DNA of 64,000 nt from positions 62,001 through 126,000 of IMG/VR virus record IMGVR_UViG_3300044614_002195; one strand, written 5' to 3'. The notes below the pieces were generated by a model. The model had not been told where the DNA came from. It searched no databases and was given only the letters and a program-made list of their open reading frames with translations. This document shows, piece by piece, positions 36,613-44,294 of the stretch (its first letter is position 1; each line of letters begins with the position of its first letter). The position numbers and the translations under genes were made by a program. This DNA comes from a virus.

Positions 36613-37144
36613 TATAAGTAATATAAAAAGAGGGCGAGGAAGACCAAAGGGCGCCAAAAATAAACCAAAAGTTGAATCTGTTCCGACTGTAGCTAAAAAA
36701 AGAGGTCGGCCTAAGGGTTCAAAGAACAAAGTTAAAACAAGCAGTTATCAGGAAATTCAAGTAAAAGGTAAGTACCTTAACCCTATAGCTTCGGCTAAAC
36801 CTGAAATAGCTCGCATTCCTAAACCTCCAGGTAAAAGAGGAAGACCTAGGAAAAACGATAACCCACTAGCTGCGTCTTCAGTTAAAAAAGAAGAGCAGAA
36901 GGCTGAACTACCTACAACATCAGGTAATCATCCCTTATTTCCAGCCGTAGCCTGGCTTGAAAAAAATATGCATCACAACGAGCTGCAATACTATCGCAGT
37001 CGTGCGCACAAAATAGGCTCAACCATACAGGTAGCCATAGCTTCAGACATCCTGGGTTTCTTTAATGTTCAGGATGCGGAGATATGCAAACAAATCAAGA
37101 AAAACACATTCATCGCAAGCGTAACAAAACATGAACTGCATTAA
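36554..37144 (+). CDS. AT-hook DNA-binding protein
   Basis: Three AT-hook motifs are visible: RGRGRPKGAK with its core at residues 29-31, KKRGRPKGSK at 49-58 and KRGRPRK at 94-100. AT-hooks bind the minor groove of AT-rich DNA. The N-terminal half is disordered and basic. The C-terminal 80 residues (HPLFPAVAWLEKNMHHNELQ onward) look folded and have no recognised family. It could be a nucleoid-type or transcription-regulating protein. It is coupled to the next gene, the AAA+ ATPase, by a 14-nt overlap. Confidence 0.75.
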   Translation: MTEKSVKRVFEKKNPTNSSDISNIKRGRGRPKGAKNKPKVESVPTVAKKRGRPKGSKNKVKTSSYQEIQVKGKYLNPIASAKPEIARIPKPPGKRGRPRKNDNPLAASSVKKEEQKAELPTTSGNHPLFPAVAWLEKNMHHNELQYYRSRAHKIGSTIQVAIASDILGFFNVQDAEICKQIKKNTFIASVTKHELH

Positions 37145-38720
37145 TAAAATCAAAAACTATCAAAGAGCCGGCTATTCTGGTGTATTCGTACTAACTCACG
37201 AAGAAGCCAGATTCATGCTCGAGCTTACAACTCTAAGCAACTTAGAGTATAATGCTCTCAACATTGTCGAATGGGACACACAGAAAGGCCTTCTATTCCG
37301 ATCAGGAAAAACTAAAATAGGGTTTCAAGAGGACACTACTAAAAACACTAGCGATCTACTGGAATATATTCAAAATTATTCGCAGACCAATACAATCTTT
37401 GTGTTGAAAGATTTTCATCTGCATTTTGATAAAATTCTCAATATTCGTCTATTGAGGAACGCTTGGAATAACCTAAAGCGAATGGGTAATATGATTGTTT
37501 TTGTAGGGCATAAATACGCAGTACCCGGCGAGCTCCAAAAGGAGGTACAGCTACTAGACTATGACCTTCCAAATATAGAAGCACTTACCGAGAGGTTGAT
37601 GTATATCAAAAGCTCGATTGATAAAGGCAGAGAAGAGGCAGGTAAGGCGCCTACTGAGCTTGATAACAGTATTATAGAGGCAGCAACGGAAGCTGCGAGA
37701 GGCATGACCAGCCTTGAGGCTGAGAACGCTTTTGCTTCCGCCTGGACAGAAACCGGAAAGTTTAATAGCGTTTTTGTTGAAGCAGTATTTAAAGAAAAAA
37801 TTGCGCAGCTTAAAAAGAACGGATTGTTGACCTACATGGAGCCAAACATCAGCTTTGATAATGTTGGCGGCATGCAAGGCCTAAAAACCTGGCTAACTAC
37901 TAGGAAAAAAGCGTACGCTAAAGAAGCTAGAGCATACAATCTACCTTTACCTAAGGGTATGCTATTGGCCAGTGTGCCAGGTACTGGGAAAAGTCTGATT
38001 TGTAAGGCAATTGCTAAAGAGTTTGACTGCCCGCTGTTTGCTCTGGATATTGGTAGCGTATTTGATTCGCTTGTTGGTAGCAGCGAAAAGAATATGCGAG
38101 AGATCATTAAAACTGTTGAAAGCGTGGGTAAGTGTGTGATCTTGATTGACGAGATCGAGAAAAGCTTGAGTAACAGCGCAGTCAGTGGCTCTGGAGACAG
38201 TGGCGTAGGCAGCCGTATCTTCGGTACTTTCCTGAGCTGGCTAAATGACCGCACAAATCCTGCGTTCATTGTTGCCACCACGAACAACCACACACTGTTG
38301 CCTGCAGCATTGATCCGCAAGGGTCGTTTTGATCAACTGTTCTGGGTAGACCTACCTACAGCAGAAGAGCGTAAAGAAATCTTCACTGTCGTGATTAATA
38401 AGTATAATAGAGATCCAAAAAACTTCTCTATTAAAACTTTAGTAAACGGCTCTGAAAACTTTACAGGCGCCGAGATTGAAGAAGTGTTTAAAGACGCGCT
38501 ATACAAAGCGTTTGATGCTGGTGAAGAAATTAATGATAGCCATGTTATGGAGGTACTGTCGGAGTTTATTCCGTTCGCAGTGTCACATGAAGAAGATCTA
38601 AAGACGATGCGCAAGCAAGCGCAAGGTAAGCTAGTTATGGTAAACAGTAAAGGTGATCCTATTGCTGACGTTCAGAAAAACATGAGAAAGCTGAGTATTG
38701 CAATCGGGGTAGAAGAGTAA
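37131..38720 (+). CDS. Ycf46-like AAA+ ATPase
   Basis: A 529-residue protein in the plastid/cyanobacterial Ycf46 layout. The N-terminal 200 residues resemble the Ycf46 leader (YSGVFVLTHEEARF, then EWDTQKGLLF). Then comes FDNVGGMQGLKTWL at about 242-255 and Walker A SVPGTGKS at 281-288. LDIGSVFDSLVGSSEKNMRE, Walker B VILIDE (336-341) and the Gly/Ser loop SGDSGVGSRIFGTFLSWL, typical of Ycf46, follow. Sensor 1 is VATTNN (381-386) and the finger box is ALIRKGRFDQLF. It is probably a protein-remodelling ring, substrate unknown. It lies upstream of DUF1257- and DUF2997-like genes. Confidence 0.85.
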   Translation: MNCINKIKNYQRAGYSGVFVLTHEEARFMLELTTLSNLEYNALNIVEWDTQKGLLFRSGKTKIGFQEDTTKNTSDLLEYIQNYSQTNTIFVLKDFHLHFDKILNIRLLRNAWNNLKRMGNMIVFVGHKYAVPGELQKEVQLLDYDLPNIEALTERLMYIKSSIDKGREEAGKAPTELDNSIIEAATEAARGMTSLEAENAFASAWTETGKFNSVFVEAVFKEKIAQLKKNGLLTYMEPNISFDNVGGMQGLKTWLTTRKKAYAKEARAYNLPLPKGMLLASVPGTGKSLICKAIAKEFDCPLFALDIGSVFDSLVGSSEKNMREIIKTVESVGKCVILIDEIEKSLSNSAVSGSGDSGVGSRIFGTFLSWLNDRTNPAFIVATTNNHTLLPAALIRKGRFDQLFWVDLPTAEERKEIFTVVINKYNRDPKNFSIKTLVNGSENFTGAEIEEVFKDALYKAFDAGEEINDSHVMEVLSEFIPFAVSHEEDLKTMRKQAQGKLVMVNSKGDPIADVQKNMRKLSIAIGVEE

Positions 38721-38751
38721 ACAATAAACAAACAATTAAACAATAAATTAT

Positions 38752-39753
38752 ATGACAAACGAATATCAAGTAACTGAAACATTGCAGAAATATTATGACA
38801 AAGTTTTCCAAGACGGAAAGCTTGTAAATATTCACATCGGTATGTGGGGAATGAGTTATAACCTCACAGAAGAGGACATTAAGCTCGATAACAAGCTACC
38901 AGATACTATCAAGCTGGGTAAGAAAATGCTTATCAAGCCTGCAGTATACAACAAGTTCAAGAACATTGAGCAAAAGATCCGTAAATATCTTTACGTTAAT
39001 TCTTTTGATTTCCCTCTAGTAAGTCAGGCGCATTTTGTACCTAAGGCAAAGTATCTAGAGGTTTACACGACGCTAGATAAGATGCGCGTTGAATTCATGC
39101 AGATGGTTGACGAGTTCGTAGAAAAATACGAAGACTATAAGAAGGAGGCTATCGCATATTACCAAGAGCATAAGGATACGGTTAGTGTAGACGATTTAGA
39201 AAAATACTATCCAGCTGCAGCTAATGTACGAAGCAAGTTTTACTTCGACATTGTATCTTTTGAAATTGCACTACCTGCTGAGTTTAAAGAACTCAATTTG
39301 CAGGATGAGATCAATCGAGAAATTGCTGGAAAAGAGGCTAAGTCAAAGGCGCTTGAGAACTATAAAACTGAGTATGGTAAGCAGATCAGTACGCACATGG
39401 CAAAGATCAACGACTTTGTGGGTGAAGTCACAGCCACATTGCGTTCAAAGATCGTTGAGCATTGCTCTAAAGCCCTGGATAAAATAAACAAGAAAGAAGT
39501 TGTGTCTGAGTCTAGCATCAAGACATTGCTTAAGCATATTCAAGAGTTCAGAGATATGAACTTTGTTGACGACAAGGCCGTTGAGGCTGAGTTGGCTAAA
39601 GTTGAGCGTTTACTTGTAGGTAACCACGACTTTGATAAAGACAAGGACGCCATGGGTCTACTTCAGCAGCATCTGAACACTCTTGTAAAAGAGGCTGAGA
39701 GTCTGTCTGACGTAGCAAACGTTTCAGGTGAATATTTCAGGAAACTTGCATAA
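38752..39753 (+). CDS. Coiled-coil protein following the AAA ATPase (DUF3150-like?)
   Basis: This 333-residue protein is mainly long charged helices. Its N-terminal part (VNIHIGMWGMSYNLTEEDI) and the following helices are reminiscent of DUF3150 proteins, which in other genomes sit next to MoxR-type AAA ATPases, but I cannot confirm this. It probably partners the upstream Ycf46-like ATPase. A 31-nt AT-rich gap with no structure separates the two genes; the start has TTATATG. Confidence 0.55.
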   Translation: MTNEYQVTETLQKYYDKVFQDGKLVNIHIGMWGMSYNLTEEDIKLDNKLPDTIKLGKKMLIKPAVYNKFKNIEQKIRKYLYVNSFDFPLVSQAHFVPKAKYLEVYTTLDKMRVEFMQMVDEFVEKYEDYKKEAIAYYQEHKDTVSVDDLEKYYPAAANVRSKFYFDIVSFEIALPAEFKELNLQDEINREIAGKEAKSKALENYKTEYGKQISTHMAKINDFVGEVTATLRSKIVEHCSKALDKINKKEVVSESSIKTLLKHIQEFRDMNFVDDKAVEAELAKVERLLVGNHDFDKDKDAMGLLQQHLNTLVKEAESLSDVANVSGEYFRKLA

Positions 39754-39756
39754 CCG

Positions 39757-40059
39757 ATGTATCCAGGAGACGATCAAAACGAAACAACTGACCCTCCATA
39801 TTTTGACACCCTAACTGTCAAGTTTAGGGGAGACAATTATGAGGTTGCATTACCATATTGCGAAGTAGCCAATGGCGAGATCACCGAGATAAATGACAAG
39901 GCTGTTAAGATAGCTTATTTAAAAGATGGAGTGAAAGATACTCTGGTAATGTCACATCCTGATTTTGTCACAGTTATTGAAAAAGCATTCGATATCAAAG
40001 AAATCACAAAGCTGAGCATACAGCGCGCCAACAGCTACGACACAATAAAAATATTATGA
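39757..40059 (+). CDS. Small protein in the Ycf-like module, 100 aa
   Basis: No family recognised. It has a strand-rich N-terminal part (FDTLTVKFRGDNYEVALPY) and a final strand-helix. It begins 3 nt after the preceding stop and overlaps the DUF1257-like gene's ATG as ATGA, so it is part of the same translational unit and may be a component of that system. Confidence 0.6.
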   Translation: MYPGDDQNETTDPPYFDTLTVKFRGDNYEVALPYCEVANGEITEINDKAVKIAYLKDGVKDTLVMSHPDFVTVIEKAFDIKEITKLSIQRANSYDTIKIL

Positions 40060-40445
40060 GTCATTCAGTAGACATCAAAACACAGTTCAAAAATACCAAT
40101 AATCTACTTGCGCAGTTTAAAGCGCTTGGGTGGAGGATTGAAATGAATACGAAGTGTACAACATATCCTAGCGATCCTCGCCGTGGAGAGATACACAAGT
40201 ATGTAGCAAAAAACCCCAGTTCTGTAGGATACGATGTGGGAGTTAACCTAGATAATGAGGGTAACGCCTACTTTGTGTGCGACTTCTATGATCGTAGCAT
40301 CGAGCAGAGCTTGGGTAAAAACCTGCAGAAAGTCAAACAGGGCTATGCACTCAGCGAAATCAAAAAGCGCTTGCGTGAAGAAGACCTGGAATATAAGGTA
40401 AGCGAACTACCTACAGGCGAGCTAATCGTGGTTGCTGAAAAATAA
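40056..40445 (+). CDS. DUF1257 (Ycf35-like) protein
   Basis: The 129-residue protein has the DUF1257/Ycf35 pattern. It begins MSHSVDIKTQFKNTNNLLAQ ('MSHf..ikT.i.d...L...L'), has a central strand pair (AYFVCDFYD) and continues with KVKQGYALSEIKKRLRE, matching the family's 'i.q.Ya...v...l...G'. The family is conserved in cyanobacteria and red-algal plastids and its biochemical role is not settled. Here it is tightly packed between two small genes downstream of the Ycf46-like ATPase. Confidence 0.75.
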   Translation: MSHSVDIKTQFKNTNNLLAQFKALGWRIEMNTKCTTYPSDPRRGEIHKYVAKNPSSVGYDVGVNLDNEGNAYFVCDFYDRSIEQSLGKNLQKVKQGYALSEIKKRLREEDLEYKVSELPTGELIVVAEK

Positions 40446-40446
40446 T

Positions 40447-40647
40447 ATGTCTAAAAAAATAGTATTTAAAATTACTAAAGATGGCGATGTTGTAGTTGAT
40501 AAAGTTGAAGGCTACGGATCGTCATGTCTTGAGGCTACCAAGTTCATAGAAAAAGCCTTGGGTAAAGCAGATGAGTCTACTCGCAGAATGACTGAGGAAT
40601 ACGAAGAACCTATAAAGGTAGATAATTCTGAGCGTATACGCAATTGA
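40447..40647 (+). CDS. DUF2997-like small protein
   Basis: The 66-residue protein has the DUF2997 pattern: KIVFKITKDGDVVVDKVEGY, then SSCLEATKFIEKALG with one conserved-looking Cys, ending in the acidic-aromatic EEYEEP. In cyanobacteria DUF2997 genes lie beside DUF1257 genes, as here. The start at 40447 is at a TAA-T-ATG junction; the stop overlaps the next ATG (TGATG). Confidence 0.72.
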   Translation: MSKKIVFKITKDGDVVVDKVEGYGSSCLEATKFIEKALGKADESTRRMTEEYEEPIKVDNSERIRN

Positions 40648-40907
40648 TGAAAACAGTCATATACGTAGACAAAGATGGCAACGTCAGCGGACTGGCTGAC
40701 GATGTTATAGATAGATTGACTTCTCTAGGTAACAAGCAAGTAACCCGAGTATCTAATGTGGAATTTGACCATACAACACAGTTATGGTCAGCCACAGATC
40801 TCGATGGAGCAGTCATAGCTACCAGTCCAATCAGGAGCGAGGTAATCAATATGGAACGAGATTACCTAAATAAAAAAATAGAAGAGAGCTTCGCAGCTTC
40901 CCTCTAA
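40647..40907 (+). CDS. Small protein closing the Ycf-like module, 86 aa
   Basis: No family recognised. It begins KTVIYVDKDGNVSGLADDVI, a strand-turn-strand start rather like its DUF2997-like neighbour, then has a second strand pair (TTQLWSATDLDGAVIATS) and a final helix. The ATG overlaps the previous stop codon (TGATG). It is the last gene before a 49-nt gap that contains a hairpin. Confidence 0.6.
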   Translation: MKTVIYVDKDGNVSGLADDVIDRLTSLGNKQVTRVSNVEFDHTTQLWSATDLDGAVIATSPIRSEVINMERDYLNKKIEESFAASL

Positions 40908-40915
40908 ACCCACAT

Positions 40916-40946
40916 CAACCCTTCAGGTCCGATCCCTGTCGGGTTG
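40916..40946 (+). other. Intergenic hairpin without T run
   Basis: CAACCC (40916-40921) pairs with GGGTTG (40941-40946). Inside, CAGG pairs with CCTG or CCCTG, giving a two-part stem with a short loop. It is followed by AACACTTTATATG, so there is no U tract for intrinsic termination and only 10 nt separate it from the ATG at 40957. It may protect the upstream message's 3' end or control the downstream start. Confidence 0.45.
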
Positions 40947-40956
40947 AACACTTTAT

Positions 40957-41343
40957 ATGCAAAGACTATTAATTGAAATAATGTGCTGTGACAGCAATCA
41001 TGGCAGACATGCAGGAAAGGTAGTTATAGTAGAGTTAAACTTTGATGATGAAATCTACAGAGTATTGACTCACAGCGTCAGAACTAATCCTCAAAAGCAT
41101 CAGAGGAAAAAAATATCTAGCAGAATACGATTACAGACAGAACACCAGGAAGCAGCACTCAGTATGCATAAGGCTATTCTGAGGGAGAAACAAAAAGCGG
41201 GATTTAGGTTTTTAAGAAATGGAGAAAAGATAGCCGTACCAAACTTTAAAGATATTTTTAAACCTACTTTAAAAGCAAGAAAGGCTAAGCCTAAGACTAG
41301 AGAAGTAAAACCAGAAGAACCAGCGTATAGAAAACTATCATAA
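40957..41343 (+). CDS. Unrecognised basic protein, 128 aa
   Basis: No family recognised. It has a short N-terminal strand part (LLIEIMCCDSNHGRHAGKVV) with paired Cys and His residues. A very basic helical middle (NPQKHQRKKISSRIRL) and a basic C-terminal tail (RKAKPKTREVKPEE) follow. Nucleic-acid binding is plausible. The ATG follows TAT, 10 nt after the hairpin. Confidence 0.55.
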   Translation: MQRLLIEIMCCDSNHGRHAGKVVIVELNFDDEIYRVLTHSVRTNPQKHQRKKISSRIRLQTEHQEAALSMHKAILREKQKAGFRFLRNGEKIAVPNFKDIFKPTLKARKAKPKTREVKPEEPAYRKLS

Positions 41344-41348
41344 CTAAT

Positions 41349-41540
41349 ATGAGAAAATCAGGAAACAGAACATTTGCAAAAAATTTAAAACGCTTAAAGA
41401 GTAAAGGAGCGATGGCTGTGAAGTCGAATGGTACTCCTTTATTTTTGGGGTCGATAAGTAATATACCTAAAGGATTTTCGGCCGAATATACAGTAAAAAT
41501 TAAATCAAGGGTAAATAAATATGAAATTTCTAGCATTTAG
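41349..41540 (+). CDS. Small basic protein, 63 aa
   Basis: No family recognised; a basic N-terminus (RKSGNRTFAKNLKRLKSKG) is followed by two strands. The start has CTAATATG. Its end overlaps the SbcD-like gene by 20 nt. Confidence 0.5.
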   Translation: MRKSGNRTFAKNLKRLKSKGAMAVKSNGTPLFLGSISNIPKGFSAEYTVKIKSRVNKYEISSI

Positions 41541-42627
41541 CGACCAGCATCTAGAGAGTAAACTCTATAACATCCCTGAACTCGAGCAGGACAATCGAGA
41601 GTTGTTTAAGATGGTTGTGGATAAAGCTATGGAGCTTGGCGTAGACTATCTTATTAGCGTCGGTGACCTATTTGATAACAACAGACCAAATAGCGAAACA
41701 ATACGCTTCGTAAGCGAAGAATTATCCAGACTCAGTGCAGATGTAACGCCTCTGGCAATAGCTGGTGACCATAGTAAACCAGTAAACGGTGCCACCTGGG
41801 AGCATGTGTGCGGGTTTCACAGTGTTAATAACTTCGATAGTTTTGTAGGTGTAGACTATAATGATAACCCTGCTGACGTAATTGCTCTAATTAACCATGA
41901 GCTGAATAAGCGAGCCAAAGACACTGTTAGGTGGATATTCATGCACCAGCAGATTCCTGAGTTATGGCCGTTCTGTGAAGAGAAGAAAAAGATTAGTATC
42001 AAAGATCTAGACCTGTCTAACCAGTGTGGAAGCATTGAGGGAATATTATTGGGCGACATTCATATCCGTAGGGAGATGCGCTACTTCGACAATATCTGCA
42101 ATAAGGAGTTGTTTGTAGGATATTGTGGCAGTCTTGGTGTCACAGCAGCCAACGAGACCTCTAAGCCTGGTTTGTACTATTATGATGGACAAAAGCTTTC
42201 CACCATAGAGTACACCTTACCAAGAAAGTACATAACCATTGAGATTCATGACCATGTGGCTCCTGAGAGCGATTACCTGGTTGAGCTAAAGAAGAAATAT
42301 GAGGTGTACAAGCAAGAAGCTAAACGACCTGTATTTCTGGTAAAGATCTACAAAGGCTCAGAAGTAGGTAATAACCTGAATTTCCTCTATGATATTGGCT
42401 ATGTACGCATGACCAAGGTTAAAGAGGACAAGGAGGGCAATGAAGAGATGGTCAACATTAGGTCAGAGCTTAAAACAATGGATAGGATTGAGGCTGTACT
42501 CAAGCAGATGACATCCTCATTGGAAAACGCTGATCTTGTGTTTGACCTAGCTAGCAAGCTTCTGACAGAAGCAGATCCTAAGATGGTATTAGATAACTAC
42601 AAAGCAACAATATATGGAACCGTATAA
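41521..42627 (+). CDS. SbcD/Mre11-like nuclease (gp47 type)
   Basis: This 368-residue calcineurin-like phosphoesterase carries the metal-binding motifs in order: D8-x-H10 (FSDQHLES), GD at 48-49 (SVGDLFDN), an altered third motif AGDHS at 81-85 where GNHD is usual, H142 (FMHQQ) and GDIH at 178-181 where GHxH is usual. With the Rad50-like ATPase encoded at 52330 it should form the MRN/SbcCD-type complex that processes DNA ends for phage recombination and replication. The 3' end overlaps a 35-residue membrane peptide gene. Confidence 0.85.
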   Translation: MKFLAFSDQHLESKLYNIPELEQDNRELFKMVVDKAMELGVDYLISVGDLFDNNRPNSETIRFVSEELSRLSADVTPLAIAGDHSKPVNGATWEHVCGFHSVNNFDSFVGVDYNDNPADVIALINHELNKRAKDTVRWIFMHQQIPELWPFCEEKKKISIKDLDLSNQCGSIEGILLGDIHIRREMRYFDNICNKELFVGYCGSLGVTAANETSKPGLYYYDGQKLSTIEYTLPRKYITIEIHDHVAPESDYLVELKKKYEVYKQEAKRPVFLVKIYKGSEVGNNLNFLYDIGYVRMTKVKEDKEGNEEMVNIRSELKTMDRIEAVLKQMTSSLENADLVFDLASKLLTEADPKMVLDNYKATIYGTV

Positions 42628-42721
42628 GCTTGCATCCTTAAACAAGCTACCAACGCCACTGGTACTAACAATAGTAATATTTGCCCTAGTGGCTTTTGCA
42701 ATTCACTATAACGTAGACTAG
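42614..42721 (+). CDS. Membrane microprotein, 35 aa
   Basis: ATG 42614 in the TATATG context opens a 35-residue frame ending at TAG 42721, overlapping the nuclease gene by 14 nt and ending 1 nt before the next ATG. Residues 16-32 (LVLTIVIFALVAFAIHY) form one hydrophobic helix. Without it there would be a 95-nt gap, unusual for this packed region. Function unknown. Confidence 0.6.
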   Translation: MEPYKLASLNKLPTPLVLTIVIFALVAFAIHYNVD

Positions 42722-42722
42722 T

Positions 42723-42914
42723 ATGACCTACATATTAAATATATACATAAAAGACAAGCGCACCAAAAGCGGCAAAAGGATAGTCGGCTCGTATGAGTAC
42801 GATAGGAAAGACATGGAAAGCATGCTCCGAGAAGTAAAAGCATTGTATCCTACTTATAAATCAGAAGACGGTTACATGTTTGAAATAGTAGAACCAGATG
42901 GACACAATATTTAG
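42723..42914 (+). CDS. Small protein, 63 aa
   Basis: No family recognised. It has an N-terminal strand (TYILNIYIKDKRTKSGKR) and a helix (DMESMLREVKALYP), the alternating pattern of a small alpha/beta protein. The ATG follows TAGT. It overlaps the next gene by 17 nt. Confidence 0.55.
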   Translation: MTYILNIYIKDKRTKSGKRIVGSYEYDRKDMESMLREVKALYPTYKSEDGYMFEIVEPDGHNI

Positions 42915-43263
42915 CGGGTACGTTAAGTTTCCAGCCGATGAAGAGGCCGATCTAGCTACCCTAGATAGGCTTTATCGGCTGTTAGGCTCAGTAGAAGAGG
43001 TTGAAAAAGCTTTCAACATCGAGTTCTCTTGTGGAGATGGAAAATACATCTCTGATATGGAAGACGACTCTAGTGAGCTAGATAAATACGATGGTAACGT
43101 ATGTTTAAACTCTCCGCCAAGGGAAAGCAATGACGGCAAAGAGTTCGAGCTAGGCAAAGACTATCTGTTTGAAATAATGAGAAAAGGTGACAGCGAACCT
43201 TATGAGTGGAGGTTCTATATCGACGAGAAAGAAACAACCAGAAGAATAGGAAGATTAAAATGA
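42898..43263 (+). CDS. Acidic protein, 121 aa
   Basis: No family recognised. It is strongly acidic (DMEDDSSELDKYD) with two Cys and a C-terminal strand pair. Its stop overlaps the next ATG as ATGA. Acidic small phage proteins sometimes mimic DNA or inhibit host enzymes, but nothing specific supports that here. Confidence 0.5.
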   Translation: MDTIFSGYVKFPADEEADLATLDRLYRLLGSVEEVEKAFNIEFSCGDGKYISDMEDDSSELDKYDGNVCLNSPPRESNDGKEFELGKDYLFEIMRKGDSEPYEWRFYIDEKETTRRIGRLK

Positions 43264-43865
43264 GTGCTAACAGCAGTTTTCTAAAAGAATTAGAAAAAAA
43301 CCACAGAGAAGCCATCAAGTCAATCAAACGTATGATTGACGTTGAGGCTAGAAAATATCCTGAGTACAAGGCAGCAGCAACACTGTGTAAGTTTCTCTTC
43401 GATAGCGAAGATAGGTACTCAATGATAGTAGAACGTGAAAGGTTTAAAGGTTTTCACGACAATGCTCAAGCCTTTAATATTTTATGTAATAATATATATC
43501 ACTCACTGACCGACGATGGAGATATTGCTTTTGTGCAGATAAACAACCATTGTCCAGCTATCGTGTTTCAGTCTCGCTGGGAGATTAATGTCGACGATCT
43601 CATGTCTAAAAGTGAAAAAGAATTATATGAAAGATTAAATGCTTTTAAACAAGAAAGAGGCATGCTTCCTCTTCACGAGAATAAGATGGTAATTTTTAAT
43701 AACGCTTATGAGTATATCGAAGCAGTTAAACAATACCGTATAGATTCAGAAATTCAGATCAACAGACTTGAAGAATGGAAAAGACTGACTCTTAGACTGG
43801 CAGGCAGACCGCAAGCTAATCTAGATGAAGTTGACTTTGGAGCACCACATTTAAAAGAAGAATAA
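43260..43865 (+). CDS. Unrecognised helical protein, 201 aa
   Basis: No family recognised. It is helical and charged, starting SANSSFLKELEKNHREAIKS. ATG 43260 was chosen over an upstream in-frame start because it forms the ATGA coupling to the previous gene. Its last six codons (PHLKEE and stop context) are copied about 150 nt downstream, see the repeat at 43846. Confidence 0.55.
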   Translation: MSANSSFLKELEKNHREAIKSIKRMIDVEARKYPEYKAAATLCKFLFDSEDRYSMIVERERFKGFHDNAQAFNILCNNIYHSLTDDGDIAFVQINNHCPAIVFQSRWEINVDDLMSKSEKELYERLNAFKQERGMLPLHENKMVIFNNAYEYIEAVKQYRIDSEIQINRLEEWKRLTLRLAGRPQANLDEVDFGAPHLKEE

Positions 43866-44013
43866 TATGAGCATGCCAATCCCGCAGCAGATTAAAAAAG
43901 AGATTTGCGAGAACCCTGAAAACTATTTATTTGGATTCTTTCTTCTAGGTTTTAATATTGGTGGGCTATTGTTTTGGTATATAGCTTGACTACGTCACAT
44001 TTAAAAGAAGAAT
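43846..44013 (+). repeat. 18-nt direct repeat flanking a microprotein gene
   Basis: CACATTTAAAAGAAGAAT occurs at 43846-43863 and again at 43996-44013. The first copy is the 3' end of the 201-residue gene; the second supplies the start region of the next gene. Between them lies a 40-residue membrane peptide gene. The arrangement suggests a small insertion by recombination or a partial duplication. Confidence 0.75.
43867..43989 (+). CDS. Membrane microprotein, 40 aa
   Basis: It starts at a TAA-T-ATG junction and ends TGA 43989. The first half is polar (QQIKKEICENPEN); residues 20-39 (YLFGFFLLGFNIGGLLFWYI) form one hydrophobic helix. It lies exactly between the two copies of an 18-nt direct repeat. 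Function unknown. Confidence 0.58.
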   Translation: MSMPIPQQIKKEICENPENYLFGFFLLGFNIGGLLFWYIA

Positions 44014-44293
44014 GAAAATCGATAAATCTATATTAAAAAGCATCTATCCAAATCACGGCAGACTATCAGTTAAACTAATCGAAAACCTAGGTATTGAAAT
44101 TATATCCTTCAATGAGTATCGCATCACCAACGCTGATGCTTTTATCAAAAACTTTTGGAGTAAACTTAGTGAAGAGCAAAAAGTCAGTTTGTTTTTGACT
44201 CAGCTGGTCGAATATGACGAGAGCATCGATGAACTTAAGAACAGCCTAAGAACAATAGAAGACAGATTAGATAATCTAAAAATTACGTATTAA
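44012..44293 (+). CDS. Small helical protein, 93 aa
   Basis: No family recognised. It starts MKIDKSILKS and is charged, with a C-terminal coiled coil (DELKNSLRTIEDRLDNLK). The start codon lies in the second copy of the 18-nt repeat; the next gene begins at TAA-T-ATG. Confidence 0.52.
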   Translation: MKIDKSILKSIYPNHGRLSVKLIENLGIEIISFNEYRITNADAFIKNFWSKLSEEQKVSLFLTQLVEYDESIDELKNSLRTIEDRLDNLKITY

Positions 44294-44294
44294 T

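Noticed and set aside
37832-38320. 162-residue - strand frame opposite the Ycf46-like ATPase
   Set aside because: It is the antisense shadow of a clear AAA+ domain; no motif and no TATG start.
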